Assembly: GCF_030818015.1 (NCBI RefSeq)
Contig: NZ_JAUSZX010000001.1
Location: forward strand, 2,046,001 to 2,110,000
Length of the DNA: 64,000 nt
Direction of reading: 5' to 3'
DNA from: Arthrobacter globiformis
Lineage (GTDB): Bacteria > Actinomycetota > Actinomycetes > Actinomycetales > Micrococcaceae
The notes under the pieces are model-generated. The model made no database searches and was not told where the DNA came from. It worked only from the letters and a program-made list of their open reading frames with translations. How positions within the stretch are numbered: position 1 is the first letter of the stretch; the number at the start of each line of letters is the position of its first letter. Of the stretch, positions 27,777 to 35,567 are shown piece by piece. The translations under genes were made by a program, and so were the position numbers.

Positions 27777-28754
27777 ATGACTGAATACCGCCGTCTTGGA
27801 AAATCCGGACTGACCGTCTCCGTCGTGGGCCTCGGCTGCAACAACCTGGGCCGGGCAAACACGGTGACCGAAACGCAGGAGGGCACGGATGCCGTCGTGC
27901 ATGCCGCCCTCGACGCCGGGGTGACGCTCTTCGACGTCGCCGACACCTACGGCCGCGAACCGGGACTCAGCGAAACGATGCTCGGCAAGGCACTGGGGGC
28001 CAGGCGGGACGACGTCGTGGTGGCCACCAAGTTCGGCATGGACATGCGCGGAGCCAACGGCGAAGACTTCGGCGCCCGCGGTTCGCGCCGCTACGTCATC
28101 CGTGCCGCGGAGGCCTCGCTGCGCCGGCTCGGCACCGACTATATTGACCTGTACCAGTTCCACACGCCCGACCCCCTGACGCCGATCGAGGAGACCCTCG
28201 ACGCGCTAAATGACCTCGTCACCAGCGGCAAGGTGCGCTACATCGGCCACTCGAACCGCGCCGGCTGGCAGATCGCCGAGGCCGAATTCGTGGCCCGCGC
28301 CCGCGGCGGTGCCCGGTTTGTCTCCGCGCAGAACCACTACAACCTCCTGGACCGCCGCGCTGAGCAGGAGGTCACCCCGGCGGCGGAGGCCTACGGGCTG
28401 GGTGTGCTGCCCTACTTCCCATTGGCCAACGGCCTCCTGACCGGCAAGTACGCGCAGGACCAGGCCCCGGAAGGTTCACGGCTCAGCCACACGCGGACCA
28501 ACCTGGTGCACGACGCCGACTGGCAGCAGTTGAAGGCGTTCAGCGCCTTCGCTGCCGCCCGCGACCTGACAGAAGTGCAGGTGGCCTTCTCCTGGCTTGC
28601 GGCGCAGCCGTCGGTCAGCAGCGTGATTGCCGGCGCCACCCGTCCGGAGCAGGTCCGGCAGAACGCCGGGGCGGTGGCCTGGGTGCCGGACCGGTCCGAG
28701 CTTGACGAACTGGATGCCATCTTTCCACAGACCCCCAAGGTGGCCCTGTTCTGA
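27777..28754 (+). CDS. Aldo/keto reductase
   Basis: 325 residues, a complete TIM barrel of the AKR superfamily. Catalytic tetrad motifs: Asp in FDVADTYG (near 53-58, with the Tyr), Lys in VATKFGMD (near 84) and His in YQFHTPD (near 124). The NADPH-phosphate site near the C-terminus is VIAGATRPEQV. It reduces an aldehyde or ketone; the physiological substrate is unknown. Its stop overlaps the nucleoside hydrolase start by one base (TGATG), so they form an operon, and a role on a released sugar is possible but not shown. Confidence 0.88.
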   Translation: MTEYRRLGKSGLTVSVVGLGCNNLGRANTVTETQEGTDAVVHAALDAGVTLFDVADTYGREPGLSETMLGKALGARRDDVVVATKFGMDMRGANGEDFGARGSRRYVIRAAEASLRRLGTDYIDLYQFHTPDPLTPIEETLDALNDLVTSGKVRYIGHSNRAGWQIAEAEFVARARGGARFVSAQNHYNLLDRRAEQEVTPAAEAYGLGVLPYFPLANGLLTGKYAQDQAPEGSRLSHTRTNLVHDADWQQLKAFSAFAAARDLTEVQVAFSWLAAQPSVSSVIAGATRPEQVRQNAGAVAWVPDRSELDELDAIFPQTPKVALF

Positions 28755-29785
28755 TGCCGTCCATCCTCATGGATGTTGACACCGGGATCGACGACGCCCT
28801 CGCGCTGGTCTACCTGCTGTCCCGGCCGGAGGTCCGGATCGAGGCCATCACATGCACTGCCGGCAATGTGGGTGCCCGCCAGGTGGCACTGAACAACCTC
28901 GCCCTGCTGGAACTCTGCGGCCGGGCAGGGATTGAAGTTGCCGTGGGCGCGGAAGTGCCGCTGGAGATCCCGCTGGTCACCACCGAGGAAACCCACGGCC
29001 CGCAGGGGATCGGCTATGCCGAGCTGCCGCTGCCGAAGCAGGAGATTTCACCGCGGCATGCCGTGGACGTCTGGGTGGAAACGGTCCGTTCACGCCCTGG
29101 TGAGATCACCGGGCTCATCACCGGGCCCCTGACGAACTTCGCCCTTGCCCTGCGGGCGGAACCCGACCTTCCCAAACTGCTCAAGCGGCTGGTCATCATG
29201 GGCGGCTGCTTCAACTACCAGGGCAACACAACGCCGACGGCGGAGTGGAACGTTTCCGTGGATCCGCACGCGGCCGCGGAAGTCTTCGCCGCTTACAGCG
29301 GCCTTCCGGAGGAGAGCCTTCCGGTGGTGTGTGCGCTCGAGACCACGGAACGCATCGAGCTGCGGCCCGAGCACTTGCAGCGGCTCGCGGAGGCTGCCGG
29401 AACTGAACCCGAACTGGTGCTGCCCGAACAGCCGGAGGGCCAGCGCAGCCGCTCCAGCAACCCGCTGGTCGCGTGCCTCTCGAATGCCATCCGGTTCTAC
29501 ATGGAGTTCCACCGGCTGTACGACCAGGGCTTCATCGCACATATGCATGACGCCTTCGCCGCCGCTGCGGCCATCGGGCGGACGCCGTACGGCACGCGGC
29601 CGGCCACGGTGCACGTGGAAACGGAGGCGCCCCGCCTCGTCGGGACCACTGTCGCCGACTTCCGGGGCATCTGGAAGGAGCCGTCCAATGCCAGGATCGT
29701 CACCTCGAACGACCCTGCGCAGTGCTTCGACGAACTGATCTCCTCGGTGGGCGCGCTGGCCTCCGCGGTGGGGAAGCGGCCGTAG
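28754..29785 (+). CDS. Inosine/uridine-preferring nucleoside hydrolase family protein
   Basis: 343 residues. The calcium-binding N-terminal motif DVDTGIDDALAL is at residues 7-18, the MGGCFNYQGN loop near 152, and the catalytic histidine region HMHDAFAAA near 258. It cleaves the N-glycosidic bond of ribonucleosides to base and ribose. It is translationally coupled to the aldo/keto reductase and lies just upstream of the ECF transporter operon, suggesting the transported solute may be a base, nucleoside or related compound; that link is inference. Confidence 0.88.
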   Translation: MPSILMDVDTGIDDALALVYLLSRPEVRIEAITCTAGNVGARQVALNNLALLELCGRAGIEVAVGAEVPLEIPLVTTEETHGPQGIGYAELPLPKQEISPRHAVDVWVETVRSRPGEITGLITGPLTNFALALRAEPDLPKLLKRLVIMGGCFNYQGNTTPTAEWNVSVDPHAAAEVFAAYSGLPEESLPVVCALETTERIELRPEHLQRLAEAAGTEPELVLPEQPEGQRSRSSNPLVACLSNAIRFYMEFHRLYDQGFIAHMHDAFAAAAAIGRTPYGTRPATVHVETEAPRLVGTTVADFRGIWKEPSNARIVTSNDPAQCFDELISSVGALASAVGKRP

Positions 29786-29797
29786 CACGCCGTGCCC

Positions 29798-29886
29798 GCG
29801 GGTCGGTAGGATGGTAGCCGCGCCAAGGTGACATAGGCGCCTGCTTCCGCCCACGCGGAAGATCACGCCACGGGTGCGGGACCCGC
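29798..29886 (+). promoter_or_regulatory. Structured leader, three-way junction with a terminator-like switch, upstream of the ECF operon
   Basis: The leader can fold as P1 GCGGGTC (29798-29804) with GACCCGC (29880-29886), P2 GCGCC/GGCGC (29820-29824/29836-29840) and P3 CTTCCGC/GCGGAAG (29844-29850/29855-29861, loop CCAC). The 3' side of P1 also pairs as CGGGT-GCGGG-ACCCG (29871-29885), a hairpin followed by a short T-run (TTTT at 29889-29892). The two folds exclude each other, as in transcription-attenuating riboswitches. An AAGGA site and ATG 29910 follow. It matches no class I can recall (not TPP, FMN, cobalamin, purine or SAM by motif). Riboswitch function is inference. Confidence 0.45.
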
Positions 29887-29909
29887 CGTTTTCAGCCTAA
29901 GGATCCACC

Positions 29910-30731
29910 ATGTCACAGCCGTCCCTGACCCTTCCTCCCACAGACCGGAAGGCTGTCCGCCGCCGGAGGCTCCTCGAACTGCTCGGCGCTGTTGCCATCG
30001 CCGCCACGTTCATCTTCCTGGTCCTCACCCAGCCTGCCGACATTGCGGGCGGGCTCGGCAGCGTTTCCTCGCTCGTCGCGCTGGGCGGCTTTCTCCTCGG
30101 TGCCCTGCTGCTGATCGTGGGCGTGCTCCCCACCCTGCCCACGTCCACCGTGGTGCTCATCCCGGTGGCCCTGGTCCTCAACATCGTGCTGGGACAGCTC
30201 ATGGGCACCAGCGGACTGCCGTTCTACCTCGACTCCATCGGCACCGTGCTCATCGCCGTCCTGGCCGGACCTGCGGCCGGTGCCGCCACCGGTGCCCTGA
30301 GCAGCATCGTGTGGTCGTTCTTCAACCCGACGGTCCTGCCCTTCGCAGCCGGCGCAGCGCTGATCGGCTTCCTGGCCGGCGTGGCCGCACGGTACGGGCT
30401 GTTCCGCCGGTTCTACCTCGCTCCGGTAGCCGGCTTCGTCACGGGCATTGTCGCCGGCGTGGTGTCCGCGCCGATCGCCGCGTTCGTGTTCGGCGGCACC
30501 TCCGGGGCTGGCACCGGTGCGATCGTCAGCGCCTTCCGGGCCATGGGCGACACCCTGCTGGCCGCCATCACCAAGCAGGCCCTGATCTCCGATCCCATGG
30601 ACAAGGCCATAGTCTTCGCCATCGCCGCCATGCTGGTCTACGCCCTGCCCCGGCGCACCACGTTCCAGTTCCCGTTCGTCCGCCGCTTCCGCGTCCTGGC
30701 CGGCAAGGAACCGGCCGCGCGGAATTCCTGA
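29910..30731 (+). CDS. ECF transporter S component, substrate unknown
   Basis: 273 residues with six predicted helices (about 22-245). FYLDSIGTVLIAVLAGPAAGAATGALSSIVWSFF-type loops are typical of energy-coupling-factor substrate-binding subunits. An N-terminal basic stretch (DRKAVRRRR) faces the cytoplasm. It is followed directly by EcfT and a fused EcfA pair, so this is a dedicated rather than shared transporter. The substrate is unknown; the adjacent nucleoside hydrolase hints at a nucleobase, nucleoside or vitamin. It is preceded by the structured leader. Confidence 0.8.
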   Translation: MSQPSLTLPPTDRKAVRRRRLLELLGAVAIAATFIFLVLTQPADIAGGLGSVSSLVALGGFLLGALLLIVGVLPTLPTSTVVLIPVALVLNIVLGQLMGTSGLPFYLDSIGTVLIAVLAGPAAGAATGALSSIVWSFFNPTVLPFAAGAALIGFLAGVAARYGLFRRFYLAPVAGFVTGIVAGVVSAPIAAFVFGGTSGAGTGAIVSAFRAMGDTLLAAITKQALISDPMDKAIVFAIAAMLVYALPRRTTFQFPFVRRFRVLAGKEPAARNS

Positions 30732-30750
30732 CTCCGGAACCGCCGGTCAG

Positions 30751-31539
30751 GTGTCCCCGCGCCTCAACCCGCTGACCACGCTGACGGCCGCCGTCGCCGT
30801 CCTTGTCATTACGACGGCGGCCGCCAGTTGGGCGGTATCCCTCACCGTGGCGGTTAGTGCAGTTCTGCTTTCCGCCGCCGCGGGCACTTTGCCGCGGGTC
30901 CTTCTGGCCGCGGCCGCCATCATTGTGCCGTTCTGGCTTTCGCTGCTGGTGGTCCATGGCCTCTTCTTCCCGGAGGGGCGTACGGTGCTGGCCAGCTGGG
31001 GCCCTGCCAGGGTCACGGCGGAGGGGCTGTCCTTCGCGTTGGAGATGGGGCTCCGCACCGCGGCCTTCGTCCTGGTGCTGATGGTGTTTTCCTTCAGCGT
31101 CAGGGTCCCCGAACTGGTTGCCGCCCTGGCTGCCCGCCGAGTCCCGCCGCAGGTCGGATACGTGCTGGCGTCCACGCTGCTGCTTGCCCCGTTGGTCGCC
31201 GCACGGCTGGACAAGGTCCGCCAGGCGCAGGAGTCGCGCGGGCTTGTGGTGGGCCGGGGGATTGGCAGCCGGGCTGCGGCCATCCGGATGCAGATGGTCC
31301 CGCTGGTGCTGGGCCTGGTTCACGACGCCGGCATCAGGGCACAGTCCCTGGACGCCAGGGGGTTCAGGAGCGCCGGTCCCCGGACCAGCTACACGGAGGT
31401 CCGCGATTCAGCCGCGCAAGCGGCCTTCCGCATTGTGGCTATCCTGCTTGCCCTGGCGGCCGTGGGCTGGCGCATCGTTGAAGCGCTTTCGGCCGGGTCG
31501 CTGTCCGCATTATCCCTTTCCGGGGCTGGCCCGGGATGA
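30751..31539 (+). CDS. ecfT: ECF transporter transmembrane component EcfT
   Basis: 262 residues from GTG 30751, 19 bases after the S component. Four to five membrane helices are followed by the coupling helices that carry the two Arg-Gly signatures, QESRGL (near 164) and LDARGF (near 203), which contact the ATPases. Its stop overlaps the EcfA start by 4 bases. It couples ATP hydrolysis to toppling of the S subunit. Confidence 0.87.
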   Translation: MSPRLNPLTTLTAAVAVLVITTAAASWAVSLTVAVSAVLLSAAAGTLPRVLLAAAAIIVPFWLSLLVVHGLFFPEGRTVLASWGPARVTAEGLSFALEMGLRTAAFVLVLMVFSFSVRVPELVAALAARRVPPQVGYVLASTLLLAPLVAARLDKVRQAQESRGLVVGRGIGSRAAAIRMQMVPLVLGLVHDAGIRAQSLDARGFRSAGPRTSYTEVRDSAAQAAFRIVAILLALAAVGWRIVEALSAGSLSALSLSGAGPG

Positions 31540-33107
31540 TCGCGGACAGGACTGCCGCAACCACGTTGCTGGCCTCCATTACCTCGTTTTCGTACCACGG
31601 CGATGCCAGCCCCGCGCTGCGCGGGGTGGAGGTGGCCGCCGCGCCCGGCACGCTGACGGCGGTGCTTGGCGGATCCGGCAGCGGAAAATCCACGCTGGGA
31701 CGACTCCTTGGTGCCTGGCTGCTCGGTGGGCGGGACGGAGCGCTGGCCGGGAGCCTGCAGCTGGAGGTGGCCGGGCATCCGGCCAGCAGCCGTCCGCTGT
31801 CCTTTACCGGAGCGCCGGATGATCCGCGGATCGATCCCGGGGCGTGGGCACGGCACGTCGGCTACGTGCCGCAGGACGCAGCGTCCATGCTGTCGGCGGT
31901 TCGCGGAACCGTTGAGGAAGAACTCGCCTTCAGCCTGGAAAACCGCGGAGTTGCGCGCGTGGACATGGTGCGCACCGTCGCCGATATTGCCCGCCGGACC
32001 GGACTCGAAAGACTCCTGCAGCGGGATCCCGCCACACTGTCCGGCGGCGAGCTCCGCCGCTTGGCCGTGGGCTGCGCGGTGGTGGACGGTCCTGGCATCC
32101 TGATCCTCGACGAGCCGCTCGAGTCCCTGGACCAGGCCGGGATCCGGACGGTGATGGAGCTGGTCCATGCCGAGCTGGCCCAGGGTACCGCCATTGTGGT
32201 GCTGAGCCAGCACGCCGATGCGCTGACCCGCGCCTCAGAGCGCTGGCTGGTGCTGAAAGATGGGGAGGTGACGGCGGCGGGACTGCCAGGCCGGATCCTG
32301 CAGGGTGAGACGCCGGCCGAGTCCGGCGTCGTCATCTCGTCCCCGGAGCCGGAACCGGAGCCGGAGCTCGGCGCGCAGCCCGAACCGGCGCTGCCCGCGG
32401 CGTCGACGCTTCCTGTGGCGGAGGCTGGGGCCGGAACCACTGCGGTTTTGGAGCTGGCGAACGTGGTCTTCGGTTTCGGGGCAGGCCAAACGGATTCGGA
32501 GGACAGCATTGTCTTGGCGGGTGTGGACCTGCAGGTGATGCCCGGGGAAGTCGTGGCAGTGACCGGGCCCAACGGCGCCGGCAAGTCCACACTGCTCCGG
32601 CTCCTCAACGGCCTGTACCGGCCGCTTCGCGGTGACGTCCGCGTGGCCGGCGAGTCCATTGCGGGGGTTCCCACGGGTCTGGTGGCCCGCCGGCTGGGGC
32701 TCCTGTTCCAGCACCCCCATGACCAGCTGTTCGAGCGGACCGTGCTGCGGGAGGTGCTGTTCGGGCTGGACCGCCTTTTCGGTGCCGAGACGCCGGAACG
32801 GGCAAGGGCAGCCCTGGCCGCCGTTGGCCTTGGAGCCAGCGAAAACGCCCACCCGCATGAGCTGCCGGCGTCCGGTCAGCGGCTGCTGGCCCTCGCCACA
32901 GTCCTGGCGCGTGATCCGTCGGTGCTCGCGCTCGACGAACCAACGGTGGCCCTTGACGCCCACGGCTTGAAGCGGCTCACCGCCGCCGTCTCAGCGGCGG
33001 CCGGCCGCGGCGCCGCCGTCGTGATGGTCACCCACGACCTCGGGTTCGCCAAGGCCCACGCCCACCGGCTGCTCAGACTCGACGGCGGCCGGCTCCGGCC
33101 GCACTAA
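31536..33107 (+). CDS. Fused ECF transporter ATPase pair (EcfA-EcfA')
   Basis: 523 residues with two ABC ATPase domains in one chain. Domain 1 has Walker A GGSGSGKST (near 46), signature LSGGELRRLAVG and Walker B ILILDEPLE. Domain 2 has Walker A GPNGAGKST (near 345) and Walker B VLALDEPT, but the place of the LSGGQ signature reads LPASG, a degenerate form. A Glu/Pro-rich linker (EPEPEPELGAQPEP) joins them. It is the last gene of the S-T-A operon, converging on fadJ. Confidence 0.88.
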   Translation: MIADRTAATTLLASITSFSYHGDASPALRGVEVAAAPGTLTAVLGGSGSGKSTLGRLLGAWLLGGRDGALAGSLQLEVAGHPASSRPLSFTGAPDDPRIDPGAWARHVGYVPQDAASMLSAVRGTVEEELAFSLENRGVARVDMVRTVADIARRTGLERLLQRDPATLSGGELRRLAVGCAVVDGPGILILDEPLESLDQAGIRTVMELVHAELAQGTAIVVLSQHADALTRASERWLVLKDGEVTAAGLPGRILQGETPAESGVVISSPEPEPEPELGAQPEPALPAASTLPVAEAGAGTTAVLELANVVFGFGAGQTDSEDSIVLAGVDLQVMPGEVVAVTGPNGAGKSTLLRLLNGLYRPLRGDVRVAGESIAGVPTGLVARRLGLLFQHPHDQLFERTVLREVLFGLDRLFGAETPERARAALAAVGLGASENAHPHELPASGQRLLALATVLARDPSVLALDEPTVALDAHGLKRLTAAVSAAAGRGAAVVMVTHDLGFAKAHAHRLLRLDGGRLRPH

Positions 33108-33134
33108 TGCGCCCCCTGCAGTCCGGGCAGCTCT

Positions 33135-33186
33135 GTCAGGAAATGCCAGTCAGGAAATGCCCGTCCGGAAATGCCCGTCAGGAACG
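33135..33186 (+). repeat. 14-bp tandem repeat between convergent ecfA and fadJ
   Basis: Three copies of GTCAGGAAATGCCC (33135, 33149, 33163; 1-2 mismatches) and a partial fourth from 33177 that includes the fadJ stop codon. It fills most of the 70-base gap between the two convergent genes; no clear hairpin terminator is seen there. Confidence 0.75.
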
Positions 33187-35331
33187 GGAAGCCACGCCCG
33201 GCGGCAGGAACCGCTTGCCGTTGACGCGCTCCGAGGCCCCCACCCTGTCGAGGTAGGGGGTGATCCCGCCCAGGAACATCGGCCAGCCGGCACCCAGAAT
33301 CATGCAGAGGTCGATGTCCTGGGGCGCTGCCACCACACCCTCTTCGAGCATCAGCCCGATCTCCTCGGCCAAGGCGTCCTGAGTCCGGCGCAGCACTTCG
33401 TCCGCGGTTGATGGTGTGCTGCCAAAGGACATCAGGGCCGTGGTTGCCTCGGGTATCTCGTGCCTGCCGTCCGGCGCCGCGGACCACAGTGACCTGACAT
33501 TGTTGTCCACCAGCTTCTGGAGGTTCTGCGAGACCGGAAAACGGTCGCCGAAGGCCGCGTGGAGGGATTCCTGAACGTGCTGGGCCACCGGCAGTCCCAC
33601 CATGGCGAGGAGGGTGAACGGCGTCATGGGAAGACCCATGGGGCGCAGCGCGGCATCCGCAACCCGGGCCGGCGTGCCTTCGTCGAAGGCTGCCGTGACT
33701 TCGCCCATGAGCCGCAGCAGGATGCGGTTGACCACGAACGCGGGAGCGTCCTTGACCAGAACGGCCGTCTTTTTCAGGCCCCGGGCGAGTTCGAATGCCG
33801 TGGCGAGCACGGCGTCGTCGGTCTTCGGTGCCCGGACGATTTCCAGCAGCGGCATGACGGCCACGGGATTGAAGAAGTGGAAGCCCACCAGGCGCCCGGG
33901 GTGCTGCATGTCCGCGGCCATGGCCGTCACGGACAGCGAGGAGGTGTTGGTGGCGAGGATGCACTCCGGTGAGACAACGGCCTCAAGCTCGGCGAACACC
34001 TGCTTCTTGACGCTCAGTTCCTCGAACACCGCCTCAATGACGAAGTCTGCGTCCGCGAACGGCTCCTTGGAAACTGACCCTGTCACCAGCGCCTTGGTCT
34101 TCGTGGCAACATCGGTGGCCAGCCGGCCCTTCGCCACCAGCTTGTCCACTTCGTTGTGGACATAGCCGACTCCCTTGTCCACCCGCTCCTGGTCGATGTC
34201 GGTCAGGACCACGGGAACCCCGAGCTGGCGGGCGAACAGCAGGGCGAGCTGGCTGGCCATCAAGCCGGCGCCCACCACGCCGATCTTCGTGACGGACCGG
34301 GCGAGCTCGCGGCCGGGGGCGCCGGCGGGCCGCTTGGCCCGTTTCTGCACGAGGTCAAGGAAGGCATAAACCGTGGCACGGAACTCGTCGGTCTGCATGA
34401 GGCTTGCCAGCGTCTCGCATTCGAGCGCGGCAGACTCGGCCTGGGTCAGGGTGCGGTTCGCCGCCATGATGTTCAGCACCTCGGCCGGCGCGGGGGAGGC
34501 ATTGGACGTTTTGGTTTCGACGACGGCGCGGCCCGCAGCCACGGCGTCCGTCCAGCGCGCGGCAACCGCTGGGTCGGCGGGATCGACGGCGACGGGCCGT
34601 TCCGGTGCTGTGCCTGAAACAACGCCAGCAGCCCAGGCGACCGACTGCGCCAGGAAATCCTCCGGCTCGAACAGCGCATCCGCGATGCCGAGCTTGAAGG
34701 CTTCGGCGCCGGACAGCGTGCGGTTGTTGTTCAGCGCGTTCTCGATCATCACCTTCACCGCATTCTCCGGCCCGATCAGCCGCGGCAGTAGGTACACGCC
34801 GCCCCACCCGGGTACCAGCCCCAGGAAGGCCTCGGGAAGTGCCAGCGCCCCGGCGCGGGTGGACACGGTCCGGTAGGTGGAGTGCAGGGCGATTTCCAGG
34901 CCGCCGCCAAGTGCCACGCCGTTGATGAAGGCGAAGCTGGGAACGCCGAGGTTGGCCAGCGTGGCGTAGACCTCGTGGCCGAGCTGGGCCATCCAGAGGC
35001 CATGCTCCCGCTCATGCAGGGACGTGACCGCGGAGAGGTCGGCGCCGGCCACGAAGAAGTTCGGCTTCCCCGTTACACCGACGGCCGCGATCTCGCCCGC
35101 AGCCGCCCGTCCGCGCAGCCCTTCGAGGACGGTGCCCAGTTCAACGAGCGTATTGGGGCCAAGCGTCGTGGGCTTGGAAGGGCCCAAGCCGTTGTCCAGG
35201 GTGATAAGGGCCAGGACGCCCGGACTGGCCTGGCCGTCCGCGGCCGGGAGTTCGATGTCCTGCACTGACGAATGAGTGACCGACTCATCCGGGAAGAGAT
35301 CGGCAAGCTTGCGGAAATCTGCGGCGCTCAT
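33178..35331 (-). CDS. fadJ: 3-hydroxyacyl-CoA dehydrogenase/enoyl-CoA hydratase fusion (FadJ/FadB type)
   Basis: 717 residues from ATG 35331, set by an AGGAG site 8 bases upstream; in-frame starts further up (to 35430) lack support. The N-terminal crotonase domain (about 1-310) has the oxyanion motif NGVALGGGLEIALHS. The NAD-binding domain begins GVVGAGLMASQLALLFA (near 345) and has NTSSLSVTAMA and GFHFFNP; a C-terminal dehydrogenase domain follows. It catalyses hydration and oxidation in fatty-acid beta-oxidation. No thiolase (fadA) gene lies beside it; the next gene upstream is an HNH endonuclease. A 16-bp palindrome overlaps its predicted promoter. Confidence 0.9.
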   Translation of the reverse strand: MSAADFRKLADLFPDESVTHSSVQDIELPAADGQASPGVLALITLDNGLGPSKPTTLGPNTLVELGTVLEGLRGRAAAGEIAAVGVTGKPNFFVAGADLSAVTSLHEREHGLWMAQLGHEVYATLANLGVPSFAFINGVALGGGLEIALHSTYRTVSTRAGALALPEAFLGLVPGWGGVYLLPRLIGPENAVKVMIENALNNNRTLSGAEAFKLGIADALFEPEDFLAQSVAWAAGVVSGTAPERPVAVDPADPAVAARWTDAVAAGRAVVETKTSNASPAPAEVLNIMAANRTLTQAESAALECETLASLMQTDEFRATVYAFLDLVQKRAKRPAGAPGRELARSVTKIGVVGAGLMASQLALLFARQLGVPVVLTDIDQERVDKGVGYVHNEVDKLVAKGRLATDVATKTKALVTGSVSKEPFADADFVIEAVFEELSVKKQVFAELEAVVSPECILATNTSSLSVTAMAADMQHPGRLVGFHFFNPVAVMPLLEIVRAPKTDDAVLATAFELARGLKKTAVLVKDAPAFVVNRILLRLMGEVTAAFDEGTPARVADAALRPMGLPMTPFTLLAMVGLPVAQHVQESLHAAFGDRFPVSQNLQKLVDNNVRSLWSAAPDGRHEIPEATTALMSFGSTPSTADEVLRRTQDALAEEIGLMLEEGVVAAPQDIDLCMILGAGWPMFLGGITPYLDRVGASERVNGKRFLPPGVASRS

Positions 35332-35403
35332 TCTGTGGCTCCTCATTGAGACGGGCGGGCCGTCCGGGCCTGGACAGCCGGGGCGGGCATCAGTGGTCCC
35401 AAC

Positions 35404-35419
35404 GTTACTCGTGAGTAAC
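35404..35419 (-). promoter_or_regulatory. Operator-like palindrome overlapping the fadJ promoter
   Basis: GTTACTC-GT-GAGTAAC has perfect 7-base arms. On the minus strand it overlaps TAACGT (35402-35407), a TANNNT -10 whose start site would be near 35395, 64 bases before fadJ. This looks like a TetR-family operator as used for fatty-acid degradation genes; the regulator is not in the window. Confidence 0.55.
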
Positions 35420-35567
35420 ATTGGCTGCAACCGGTGCGGTGGCTGCCTGTGGGGCCAAGCCTAGAGCGTTTCCCGGTGTAGGGGTTTAGGAGTGCACCCA
35501 ATCCCCGCCTGCCCGGTCGGCGGTGTGGCTGCGTGAAGGCGACCACGGTGTTCGGGCAGGTGTCTTC

